A stretch of DNA of 64,000 nucleotides. Source: JAJDXW01 sp965214795. GTDB taxonomy: Bacteria > Pseudomonadota > Gammaproteobacteria > HK1. Shown here piece by piece: positions 1-6,993 of this stretch. The stretch covers positions 2,852,001-2,916,000 of the forward strand of contig OZ243976.1 of NCBI GenBank assembly GCA_965214795.1, in the 5' to 3' direction. The notes beneath the pieces are model-generated. The model did not search any database and was not told the DNA's origin. It saw only the letters and a program-made list of their open reading frames with translations. The position numbers and the translations under genes are program-made. How positions within the stretch are numbered: the stretch's first letter is position 1; the number at the start of each line of letters is the position of its first letter.

Positions 1-50
1 AGGACTTCCTTGCGGATCTCGACTCCGCGTTCGAATTGCTCCGAGGGCAT
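1..50 (-). CDS. Carboxymuconolactone decarboxylase-like protein, N-terminus only
   Basis: An ATG at 50 on the minus strand opens a frame that runs off the left edge, so only 17 residues are visible (MPSEQFERGVEIRKEVL). A GGAG-type ribosome-binding site (ggagaa) lies about ten bases upstream. The pattern RGxxIRKEVLG is typical of the first helix of carboxymuconolactone decarboxylase/AhpD-like proteins, small helical proteins that decarboxylate gamma-carboxymuconolactone or act as thiol peroxidase partners. The identification rests on this short stretch only and the rest of the gene is outside the window. The gene is divergent from the one at 313. Confidence 0.5.
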   Translation of the reverse strand, partial: MPSEQFERGVEIRKEV

Positions 51-161
51 CTGGTGTTCTCCACGAAGATGGGGGTGGCCGGCCGCCTCTCGCACCGGCC
101 GGGCGCGGGGCGCTATCGTAGACGATGGCGAGCGGCGCGGCGGAGCGGGCCCGCGAAATGC

Positions 162-293
162 CGACAGTTCCCATTTTGGCGCCTGACTTCACCCCGAGCC
201 GCAAGCCGTCTTCTCCTGGCGACTCGATCCGGGGCGGATCGACGGTCGTGCCGATCCCGCAGCGGGACCCGACGAGAAAAATGAGAACTGCTG
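162..293. mobile_element. R2 element copy 1 (132-bp MITE-like)
   Basis: This 132-bp non-coding unit is related, in inverted orientation, to 38200-38331 over its whole length. Its ends are imperfect inverted repeats: the left begins CGACAGTTCCCATTTT and the right, read inward, begins CAGCAGTTCTCATTTT. It is flanked by near-identical 9-bp direct repeats, gcgaaatgc (153-161) and gcgaaacgc (294-302), which look like a target duplication with one later change. The right end stops about 10 bp before the AAGGA ribosome-binding site of the gene at 313. No transposase is encoded, so it would need one in trans. Confidence 0.8.
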
Positions 294-312
294 GCGAAAC
301 GCAAGGACGGAC

Positions 313-999
313 ATGACGAACGACGGAATACTGGCCATCTGGCACGATGTCGGGCCGGAGATCGGGGACGAGTACGAACGGTGGTACTTCCGGGAACACC
401 TGCCCGAGCGGCTCGGGGTGCCGGGCTTCGCTGCGGGCCGCCGGTACGAGGCGGTGTCGGGAACGCCCCGCTTCCTCACCTTCTACGAGGCAAAGAGCCC
501 GGAGGTCTTTGTTTCAAAGCCGTATATCGATCGGCTGAACGCCCCGACCCCCTGGACCACGGAGGTGTTGAGACATTTCCGCGACACCAGTCGGACCGTC
601 TGCCGGCGGACCTGGGCGGCGGGCGAGATCCGGGGGGCGTGGGCGGTGGTCCTGCGCGTCGACCGGAGCGCGGGGGCCGCGCCGGAAGAGGAGGAGGGGC
701 TCGCGGCACGGGTCGCCGCCCTCGAGGAACGGGGCCGTGCGTGGGCCGGGGACTGGCGGGTCCTCCGGGTGGAACGCTGGCGGCGCGAGGCGCTCCCGTC
801 TCCGGGGCCGACGGCGGAAACGAAGCTGCGGGCGGCCCCGGACCGGTTCATCGAGGGGGCGGTGCTCGCCCATTTCGCCCGCGAGGACGACGCCCGCTCG
901 GCGGTTGGTGCCGCGGCGGGCGGTGGTACCGTGGGCGGTGGTACGGTGGGCGCGGAGACGGGGCTGTACCGTCTGCTCTGCGAGCTGCGGAGCGGCTGA
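313..999 (+). CDS. DUF4286-like / dimeric alpha-beta barrel protein
   Basis: A 228-residue protein without signal peptide or membrane segment. The first ~100 residues (AIWHDVGPEIGDEYERWYFREHLPERLGVPGF and following, with FLTFYEAKSPEV) resemble the small alpha+beta barrel family annotated as DUF4286, in which a WYxxEHLxER motif precedes a conserved VPGFxxGRRY segment. The function of that family is not established. The C-terminal half is Arg/Ala-rich and ends with a Gly-Val repeat (GGGTVGGGTVG) encoded by two 15-bp tandem units at 918-947. The gene ends 11 bp before the M24 gene, so the two are probably co-transcribed. The ATG follows an AAGGA ribosome-binding site just beyond an R2 element. 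Confidence 0.6.
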   Translation: MTNDGILAIWHDVGPEIGDEYERWYFREHLPERLGVPGFAAGRRYEAVSGTPRFLTFYEAKSPEVFVSKPYIDRLNAPTPWTTEVLRHFRDTSRTVCRRTWAAGEIRGAWAVVLRVDRSAGAAPEEEEGLAARVAALEERGRAWAGDWRVLRVERWRREALPSPGPTAETKLRAAPDRFIEGAVLAHFAREDDARSAVGAAAGGGTVGGGTVGAETGLYRLLCELRSG

Positions 1000-1010
1000 A
1001 GGAGGCGGGC

Positions 1011-2168
1011 GTGGCGATTCACTTCTCGCGCGAGGAACTCGCGGCCCGGCGCGACGCGGCTGCGCGGGCGATGGAGGCGCGCGGCTTCGCCGGCCTCCTT
1101 CTGTTCAAGCCCGAGAGCATGTACTACCTCACCGGCTACGACACCTTCGGATTCTGCTTCTTCCAGTGCCTGTGGCTCGGGCGGGACGGGAGCATGACCC
1201 TGCTCACCCGTGCCCCGGACCTGCGCCAGGCCCGCCACACCTCGGTGATCGAGGAGGTCCGCGTATGGGTCGACGAAGCGGGGAGCGATCCGGCGCGCGA
1301 ACTGCGGCAGATAGCCGCCGCACACGCGGGGGCGGGAGAGCGGATCGGGGTGGAGCTCGACACGTACGGCCTCACCGCCGCGAACTGGCGCCGGGTCGAG
1401 GATGCGTTCGAAGGCTTCTGCCGGCTCGAGGACGCCTCGGGGCTCGTCTCGGAGCTTCGCCTGCGCAAGAGCCCGGCCGAGCTCGAGCACGTCCGCCGGG
1501 CCGCGGAGCTCGCCGACGACGCGCTCGCGCAGGCCGAGCGCCTCGCGGTTCCCGGCGCGTTCGAGGGCGACATCCTGGCTGCGATGCAAGGAGCCGTCTT
1601 CCGGGGCGGCGGCGACTATCCGGGCAACGAGTTCATCATCGGCTCGGGGCGCGATGCACTCCTTTGCCGCTACTTCTCGGGTCGGCGTCGGCTCGGGGCG
1701 CGCGACCAGCTCACCCTCGAGTTCGCGGGCGCCTGGCGTCACTACCACGCCGCCCTCATGCGCACCTTCGTCATCGGGCCGGTGGGGCCGGAGCAGCACG
1801 CCCTGTACCGGGCCTGCCGCGAGGCGCTCGAGGCCTGCATCGAGGAGGTCCGGCCGGGCCGGGTCTTCGGCGACGTGTTCGACGCTCACGCAAGGGTGCT
1901 CGACGCCGCGGGCCTCCGCGCCCACCGGATGAACGCCTGCGGCTACAGCCTGGGCGCGACGTTTTCGCCCACCTGGATGGACGGGCCGATGTTCCATGCC
2001 GGGAACCCGCACCCGATCGAGCCCGCAATGGTGCTCTTCGTGCACGTCATCGTCGCCGACAGCGACGCGGGGCTCGCCATGACCCTGGGGGAGACCGTGG
2101 CCGTCACCGCCGGCGGCTGCGAGCGCCTCAGCCGGGCGGCCCGGCGCACCTCCCCGGGGATCGGCTGA
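1011..2168 (+). CDS. M24-family creatinase/ectoine-hydrolase-like protein
   Basis: The GTG at 1011 follows a GGAGG motif at 1001-1005, giving 385 residues. The N-terminal ~140 residues form the creatinase-type domain (SMYYLTGYDTFGF) and the rest is a pita-bread M24 domain. In metal-dependent M24 peptidases two Asp ligands lie in a D-G...Y-x-x-D-xx-RT block. Here the corresponding stretch near residue 236 reads EFAGAWRHYHAALMRTF, so both Asp are replaced (Glu and Ala). The last Glu, in GETV, is kept. Loss of the metal site is typical of creatinase and ectoine hydrolase DoeA, which hydrolyse C-N bonds without metal. It is therefore probably an amidohydrolase on a small compound rather than a prolidase. 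The substrate is unknown, and no doe or ectoine genes are adjacent. Confidence 0.75.
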   Translation: MAIHFSREELAARRDAAARAMEARGFAGLLLFKPESMYYLTGYDTFGFCFFQCLWLGRDGSMTLLTRAPDLRQARHTSVIEEVRVWVDEAGSDPARELRQIAAAHAGAGERIGVELDTYGLTAANWRRVEDAFEGFCRLEDASGLVSELRLRKSPAELEHVRRAAELADDALAQAERLAVPGAFEGDILAAMQGAVFRGGGDYPGNEFIIGSGRDALLCRYFSGRRRLGARDQLTLEFAGAWRHYHAALMRTFVIGPVGPEQHALYRACREALEACIEEVRPGRVFGDVFDAHARVLDAAGLRAHRMNACGYSLGATFSPTWMDGPMFHAGNPHPIEPAMVLFVHVIVADSDAGLAMTLGETVAVTAGGCERLSRAARRTSPGIG

Positions 2169-2293
2169 GGACGCTCGGAGAGGCCGGCCGGCGCTCCGCC
2201 GCCGCGCCGCGCCTCGTCACGAGGCACCGGAGCGTGGCTGGCGCAGCGCGGTGCGGATCGGTCCGCCGGCCGGCCGGTCGCCGCACCCTGGTC

Positions 2294-2539
2294 CTGCCCG
2301 TGCCCCACATCTCTTCGCTGGACCTTGAATATGAAAACTCATATCAATTCAGTTGCTTGCAATCTATCTGCCGATGACTGCCCAAGCCAGACTCGTCGGG
2401 CCTCGGCCGCATCGGGACCGGCCAGGGACTGACTTGTCGTTCGATGCGCCGTTCATGGAAAAAACAAAAGGCCGGAAAACAATGACTTCCATGATACGCC
2501 GGGCATGAAGTCCAGCGGAGAGATGTGGGGCACGGGCAG
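2294..2539. mobile_element. R1 element (246-bp MITE-like)
   Basis: The unit is bounded by 30-bp inverted repeats at 2294-2323 (CTGCCCGTGCCCCACATCTC...) and 2510-2539, which match at 29 of 30 positions. An identical 8-bp direct repeat, CCCTGGTC, lies immediately outside both ends (2286-2293 and 2540-2547), as expected for a target duplication. The interior is visibly more AT-rich than the genome. It contains a 44-codon plus-strand reading frame (2373-2507, MTAQARLVGPRPHRD...) that could be a remnant of an element-borne gene, but I recognise no domain. It is most likely a miniature inverted-repeat element derived from an insertion sequence with 8-bp duplications. Confidence 0.85.
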
Positions 2540-2547
2540 CCCTGGTC

Positions 2548-2855
2548 ATCCGTCATCCGGCGCGGCGCGACCGGTCCGGAGGCTCCCACCGCACGCCGAA
2601 GCGGGACCCGTCCTCCGCGAGGCGCCGTTCGCCGAGCACGGCGGGGTCGGGGCCGTCGAGCCCGAGCCCGAAAAAATCACCGCCTTCCCGTTGCGGCCAC
2701 CTATCCGCTCGCGGTAGCGGGACGTACTCCCTCAAGCCGCCTCGGCGGCCGGGCGAGTACCGCCCGCTACCGCGCAGGGATCGGTGTCCGCAGCAGAAAG
2801 TGGGTGAGATTTCCGGGATAAGATAGCGTCGGCCCGCGCGAGGACGAGAGGACCG
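2548..2855. other. Intergenic region before the Mrp operon
   Basis: No supported gene is visible. A minus-strand frame ending at 2553 (about 2735 back to 2553, with YVPLPRADRWPQREGGDFF) has a protein-like composition. It could be the tail of a gene truncated when element R1 inserted next to it, but it has no clear start and no family I recognise. The mrpE ribosome-binding site (gaggacgagagg, 2840-2851) is at the right end. The sequence GGATAAGATAG near 2816-2825 could hold a -10 box, but there is no convincing -35. Confidence 0.3.
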
Positions 2856-3338
2856 TTGAACGAGACGCAGCACGCCATCCGCCTGGGGGCGCTCCTCGTC
2901 GCGCTCTGGCTGGTCCTTTCGGGCCACTACGGTGCGCTCCTGCTGTCCCTCGGCGCGGCCTCCTGCGCGCTCGCCCTCTGCCTCGCCCTGCGCATGGATC
3001 GGATCGACGGGGAAGCGATCCCGCTCGCCCTGCGAGCCGGGCGGTGGCTCCGTTACACCCTGTGGCTCGGCGTCGAGATCGTGAAGTCGAACCTCGCGGT
3101 GGCGCGGGTCCTCGTCGACCCGCGGCTCCCGATCCGGCCGGCCGTCTTCCGCGTGGAGGCGACCCAGCGCTCCCTCCTCGGGCACGTCGTCTACGCGAAC
3201 TCGATCACCCTCACTCCGGGCACGGTCTCGATCGATCTTCATGGCGACGCCATCGACGTTCATTCGCTCCTCGATCCGGACTTCGAGGCCCTTGGCGAGA
3301 TGAATCGGCGCGTCTCGGGAATGGAGCGTTCCAGGTGA
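2856..3338 (+). CDS. mrpE: Mrp/Mnh antiporter subunit E
   Basis: The TTG start at 2856 follows a purine-rich ribosome-binding site and gives 160 residues. Two hydrophobic helices at the N-terminus are followed by a basic loop and the conserved block VVYANSITLTPGTVSIDL with DVHSL, diagnostic of MrpE/MnhE. MrpE is a small membrane subunit of the multisubunit cation/H+ antiporter that exports Na+ (or K+) in exchange for protons. It overlaps mrpF by 4 bp (GTGA). It is the first gene of the operon, whereas canonical operons begin with the large MrpA. Confidence 0.9.
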   Translation: MNETQHAIRLGALLVALWLVLSGHYGALLLSLGAASCALALCLALRMDRIDGEAIPLALRAGRWLRYTLWLGVEIVKSNLAVARVLVDPRLPIRPAVFRVEATQRSLLGHVVYANSITLTPGTVSIDLHGDAIDVHSLLDPDFEALGEMNRRVSGMERSR

Positions 3339-3643
3339 CCGCGTTCGGGATGGGTGTCGCGGGGGCGGGGGCCCTGGCCGTGCTCGCGGCGATGTGCCTC
3401 GCGCTGTTCCGCGCCCTTCGCGGTCCCACCGTCTACGACCGGATCCTCGCCGTCAATCACTTCGGGACCCTCACCGTTCTCCTGATCGCGGCCGCGGGGT
3501 TCCTTTCCGGCCGGCCCGAGTTCCTCGACATCGCCCTGGTCTACTGCCTCATCAGCTTCATCGGCACCGTGGCGGTCCTCAAGTTCTTCGAGTACGGAGA
3601 TCTCGGGCACACGGGCCGGAGCGACCGGCCGCCGCCGGGCTGA
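3335..3643 (+). CDS. mrpF: Mrp/Mnh antiporter subunit F
   Basis: The GTG at 3335 overlaps the TGA of mrpE, giving 102 residues with three transmembrane helices. LRGPTVYDRILAVN is the conserved MrpF loop after the first helix, followed by FLDIALVYCLISFIGTVAVLKF. MrpF is an integral subunit of the Mrp Na+/H+ antiporter complex. The C-terminal 15 residues are hydrophilic and Arg/Pro-rich. Translation is probably coupled to mrpE. Confidence 0.9.
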   Translation: MTAFGMGVAGAGALAVLAAMCLALFRALRGPTVYDRILAVNHFGTLTVLLIAAAGFLSGRPEFLDIALVYCLISFIGTVAVLKFFEYGDLGHTGRSDRPPPG

Positions 3644-3822
3644 GAGCCGTGCGTCCTCGGGCCGTGCCGCCGTCGCGCAATCGCCGCGAGCTCCGGTATC
3701 CGGACGGCGCCGCGCCGTGTCCTTCGCGCGCCGCGCCGGAGGGGCCGGGAGGAGCGGGCCTGCGGGAGCGGCGACCGCGGAGCGGGGCCGGGCCGGGCTC
3801 GGAGCGACGCCGGAGCGCCGGC

Positions 3823-3858
3823 CCGGGAGTCGAGCCGGGAGTCGAGCCGGGAGTCGAG
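3823..3858 (+). repeat. 12-bp tandem repeat, three copies
   Basis: The unit ccgggagtcgag is repeated three times without change between mrpF and the likely GTG start of mrpG. It sits in an otherwise non-coding 220-bp gap (3644-3863). If translation began farther upstream at 3717, it would encode an SRAG-type repeat, but that Arg/Gly-rich extension is not part of MrpG proteins. Confidence 0.8.
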
Positions 3859-3863
3859 ACCAG

Positions 3864-4214
3864 GTGGCCGCGGCCGACCTCCTGAGCGCCCTCTTCGTGC
3901 TCGCCGGCGGGTTCTTTCTCGTCGTCGGGGGGATCGGCCTCGTGCGCCTGCCCGATCTCTTCACCCGCCTCCATGCGGCGGGGGTCGGCGACACCCTGGG
4001 GGTGGGCCTCTTCGTTCTCGGCTTCATGTTCCTCACGGACCTCGGGAGCGTGACCGTCAAGCTCGCGCTCGTGTTGCTCTTCGTGCTCCTGACCGGGCCG
4101 GTCGCCACCCATGCGCTCGCCAAGGCCGCCCTCCACGGCGGGGTCCGGCCCCTCGCGGCCGAGCCGCCGGCGTCCGGGGCCCGGGGCGAGGTGGATCCGC
4201 CGTGGAACACCTGA
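3864..4214 (+). CDS. mrpG: Mrp/Mnh antiporter subunit G
   Basis: I chose the GTG at 3864 (116 residues), because it places the first hydrophobic helix (LLSALFVLAGGFFLVVGGIGLVRLPD) at the N-terminus as in MrpG relatives. An in-frame GTG at 3717 would add a low-complexity Arg/Gly leader. The block RLPDLFTRLHAAGVGDTLG is the family signature, followed by two more helices. It is a small membrane subunit of the cation/proton antiporter. Its 3' end overlaps the next gene by 13 bp. Confidence 0.85.
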   Translation: MAAADLLSALFVLAGGFFLVVGGIGLVRLPDLFTRLHAAGVGDTLGVGLFVLGFMFLTDLGSVTVKLALVLLFVLLTGPVATHALAKAALHGGVRPLAAEPPASGARGEVDPPWNT

Positions 4215-4729
4215 TCAACACCGTCCTGCTCGCCCTTCTCGCGGTGACCGCGGGGGCCGTCGTGTACCTTCGCCACCTCTTCGCGGCGGTCATGCTGGTC
4301 GGGATCTACAGCCTGCTCACGGCCTCGATCTTCGTGATCCTCGACGCGGTCGACGTCGCGTTCACGGAAGCCGCGGTCGGGGCCGGCATCTCGACGATCC
4401 TGATGCTCGCGGCCCTCGCCCTCACCGGGCGGGAGCAGACGGCCCCCACCCGCCCGAGCGGTTTCGGCATCGCGATCGTCCTCGCCACCGGCGCCGCCCT
4501 CGTGTGGGGCACGCTCGACATGCCGTATTTCGGCGACCCCTTCGCACCCGTCCACGTCCACGTCGCTCCGCGCTACCTCGAGGGAACGCTCTCGGAGATC
4601 GGGGTCCCCAACGCGGTCACGTCCGTGCTGGCGAGCTACCGGGGCTACGACACCCTCGGGGAGGTGTTCGTCATATTCACCGCCGGGGTCGGCGCGCTCG
4701 TCCTCCTCGCGAACCGCCGCGGGGGCTGA
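4202..4729 (+). CDS. DUF4040 / MbhD-type subunit of the Mrp complex
   Basis: A 175-residue protein with about five hydrophobic segments. HLFAAVMLVGIYSLLTASIFVILDAVDVAFTEAAVGAGISTILML matches the DUF4040 domain, which corresponds to part of the C-terminal region of MrpA and to MbhD in archaeal-type complexes. In split Mrp systems this domain is encoded separately from the large proton-channel subunits, as here. The C-terminal part (GYDTLGEVFVIFTAGVGAL) resembles the segment that follows it in fused MrpA. It overlaps mrpG and ends 5 bp before mrpB. Confidence 0.85.
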   Translation: MEHLINTVLLALLAVTAGAVVYLRHLFAAVMLVGIYSLLTASIFVILDAVDVAFTEAAVGAGISTILMLAALALTGREQTAPTRPSGFGIAIVLATGAALVWGTLDMPYFGDPFAPVHVHVAPRYLEGTLSEIGVPNAVTSVLASYRGYDTLGEVFVIFTAGVGALVLLANRRGG

Positions 4730-4734
4730 ATGCC

Positions 4735-5142
4735 ATGCGCCACCACCACGTCCTCCACGTCGTCGCGAAGATGGTGATCCCGCTCATCCTCGTCTTCGCC
4801 CTGTACGTGCAGTTTCACGGGGACTACGGGCCGGGGGGAGGGTTTCAGGCTGGCGTCATCTTCGCGGCGGGGCTCATCCTCTACGGGCTCGTCTTCGGCG
4901 CCGACCGGCTGCGCCGCGCGGTTCCGGCGGGGCTGGCGAGAGGGCTCGCGGCCGCCGGGGTGCTGCTCTACGCCGGGGTCGGGGTGGCGGGGATGCTGCT
5001 CGGCGGTTCCTATCTCGATTACGGCGTGCTCCTGCCCGACCCGATGGCCGGCCAGCACCTCGGCATCCTGCTGATCGAGGTCGGCGTCGGGGTGACGGTG
5101 GCCGCGGTCATGACGAGCCTCTTCTACTGCTTCACGGAATGA
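4735..5142 (+). CDS. mrpB: Mrp/Mnh antiporter subunit B
   Basis: A protein of 135 residues with four predicted helices. FALYVQFHGDYGPGGGFQAGVIFAAGLILYGL is the signature of the MnhB domain. It is a membrane subunit of the Na+/H+ antiporter and lies between the DUF4040 gene and mrpC, as usual. The ATG at 4735 is chosen because an N-terminus RHHHVLHVVAKMVIPL leading straight into the first helix agrees with relatives. It is co-directional with its neighbours, with a 19-bp gap to mrpC. Confidence 0.9.
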   Translation: MRHHHVLHVVAKMVIPLILVFALYVQFHGDYGPGGGFQAGVIFAAGLILYGLVFGADRLRRAVPAGLARGLAAAGVLLYAGVGVAGMLLGGSYLDYGVLLPDPMAGQHLGILLIEVGVGVTVAAVMTSLFYCFTE

Positions 5143-5161
5143 CGGGGCGGGGAACGAAGCG

Positions 5162-5524
5162 GTGGACACGTTTCTCGGACACTACAACTACTGGATCGTC
5201 ATCGCGTTGATGATGGCCGGCCTCTACACGATCGCGGCGAGCGGGAACTTCGTCAAGAAAGTCATCGGCCTCAACATCTTTCAGACCTCCGTGTTCCTCT
5301 TCTTCATATCCCTCGGCAAGGTGTCGGGGGGCACCGCCCCGATCATCGCCGAGGGCTGGGCCCGGTACTCGAACCCGCTGCCGCACGTGCTCATTCTGAC
5401 CGCCATCGTGGTCGGGGTGGCGACGACCGCGCTCGGACTCGCGTTGATCGTGCGCATCAACCGGGCCTACGAGACCATCGAGGACGACGAGGTCCGCCGC
5501 GCCGATCTCGGCGATCTTCCATGA
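5162..5524 (+). CDS. mrpC: Mrp/Mnh antiporter subunit C (NuoK-like)
   Basis: The GTG start gives 120 residues with three helices. MMAGLYTIAASGNFVKKVIGLNIFQTSVFLFFI and the later HVLILTAIVVGVATTALGLAL match MrpC, a homologue of NuoK of respiratory complex I. The conserved region between helices carries the family's GTAPI motif. It works with MrpD and MrpA-like subunits in the proton path. It overlaps mrpD by 4 bp (ATGA), so the two are translationally coupled. Confidence 0.92.
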   Translation: MDTFLGHYNYWIVIALMMAGLYTIAASGNFVKKVIGLNIFQTSVFLFFISLGKVSGGTAPIIAEGWARYSNPLPHVLILTAIVVGVATTALGLALIVRINRAYETIEDDEVRRADLGDLP

Positions 5525-6993
5525 TCGCCGCCCATCTCCCCGCGCTCCAGGTCGTGGTGCCGCTCATGGCGGCGCCCGTGTGCGTGCTGCTGCGGTGGAG
5601 CCGCCTGGCGTGGCTGGTGGCGATGGCGGCGACCCTGTTCGCCGTCGCGGGGTCCTGGATCCTGCTCGGGGGCGTGCTGTCCCGGGGGCCGACCTCGTAC
5701 CTCTTCGGTTCGTGGGCGGCGCCATGGGGGATCGAGTACCGGGTGGACGAGACGAACGCGTGGGTGATGCTCGTGGTGAGCGTGGTGAGCGCGGCGGGCC
5801 TCCTCTTCGCACGCCGGAGCGTGGAGCGGGAGGTCGAGACCGATCGCATCCACCTCTTCTACACCGCATGGCTGCTCTGCTTCGCCGGCCTGCTCGGGAT
5901 GGCGATCACCGCCGATGCCTTCAACGTCTTCGTGTTCCTCGAGATCTCCTCGCTTTCGTCCTACGTGCTGGTCAGCCTCGGCACGCGCCGTCAGGCGCTC
6001 GTCGCGGCGTTTCGCTACCTCGTGCTCGGAACCGTGGGGGCGACGTTCTTCCTCATCGGGGTGGGGCTCCTCTACCAGGTGACCGGCACCCTCAACATGG
6101 CCGACCTCTCCGGGAAGCTCTCCGCACTCGGTCCGCACCGCACGGTCACCGCCGCGTTCGGCTTCCTCGCCGTCGGCATCGCGCTCAAGAGCGCGGTCTT
6201 TCCGCTCCATACCTGGCTCCCCAACGCCTACGCGTTCGCCCCGTCGGCCGTCTCCGTGTTTCTCGCCGGCACCGCGACCAAGGTATCGCTGTACCTGCTG
6301 CTCAGGTTTCTGTTCACGGTGTTCGGACCCGGGTTCGTGGCCGGCGGCCCGGTCCCCTTCCTGCTCGCCGTCACCGGCGTCGCCGGGCTCGTCGCCGCGT
6401 CCGTCGCCGCCGTCCGGCAGGAAGACGCGAAACGCCTCCTCGGCTTCTCGAGCGTCGCCCAGATCGGATACCTCGTGCTCGGGGTGAGTCTCCTGTCGAC
6501 CGCGGGGGTGGCCGCGGCGCTCATCCATCTCTTCAACCATGCGCTCATGAAGACCGCCCTCTTCGTCTGCCTCGGATGCGTGGCGTATCGCGTCGGCTCC
6601 GTCCGGATCGCGGACCTCGCCGGAATCGGACGGCGCATGCCGTGGACCGCATCCGCCCTCGTGGTCGGAGGGCTGAGCCTCATCGGGGTGCCGCTGACCG
6701 CCGGCTTCGTCGGCAAGTGGTACCTGGTGGTGGCCGCCCTGGAAGCGGGGTGGTGGCCGGCGGCGGCGGCGATGCTGCTCGCATCCCTCGTTGCCGTCGC
6801 CTACGTGTGGAAGATGGTGGAATCGGCTTACTTCCGGGCGCCTTCCGCCGCTGCATCCGGCGTCCGGGAAGCGCCGTTCTCGATGGTCGCCGCGGCCTGG
6901 GGACTCGCCGGGGCCAACATCTGGTTCGGTATCGACGCCTCCCTGCCGATCGAGGTCGCCAACCGGGCGGCGGCCGCGCTTCTCGGAGGCTGA
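5521..6993 (+). CDS. mrpD: Mrp/Mnh antiporter subunit D (proton-channel subunit)
   Basis: A 490-residue polytopic protein of the NuoL/M/N-MrpA/D family with about 14 helices. Recognisable blocks include FLEISSLSSYVLVSLG (conserved Glu of the channel), LKSAVFPLHTWLPNAYAFAPSAVSVFL (conserved Lys and the HxWLPxA motif) and KRLLGFSSVAQIGYLVLG. In the family these charged residues form the transmembrane proton pathway. Its length and its position after mrpC identify it as MrpD. Its stop codon directly abuts the start of the next homologue. Confidence 0.92.
   Translation: MIAAHLPALQVVVPLMAAPVCVLLRWSRLAWLVAMAATLFAVAGSWILLGGVLSRGPTSYLFGSWAAPWGIEYRVDETNAWVMLVVSVVSAAGLLFARRSVEREVETDRIHLFYTAWLLCFAGLLGMAITADAFNVFVFLEISSLSSYVLVSLGTRRQALVAAFRYLVLGTVGATFFLIGVGLLYQVTGTLNMADLSGKLSALGPHRTVTAAFGFLAVGIALKSAVFPLHTWLPNAYAFAPSAVSVFLAGTATKVSLYLLLRFLFTVFGPGFVAGGPVPFLLAVTGVAGLVAASVAAVRQEDAKRLLGFSSVAQIGYLVLGVSLLSTAGVAAALIHLFNHALMKTALFVCLGCVAYRVGSVRIADLAGIGRRMPWTASALVVGGLSLIGVPLTAGFVGKWYLVVAALEAGWWPAAAAMLLASLVAVAYVWKMVESAYFRAPSAAASGVREAPFSMVAAAWGLAGANIWFGIDASLPIEVANRAAAALLGG

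Noticed and set aside
2553..2735. Minus-strand protein-like frame beside element R1
   Set aside because: No start codon context, no recognisable family and short length; mentioned only as part of the intergenic description.
3717..3863. N-terminal extension of mrpG from GTG 3717
   Set aside because: It is Arg/Gly-rich low complexity with a 12-bp tandem repeat, and unlike any MrpG N-terminus.
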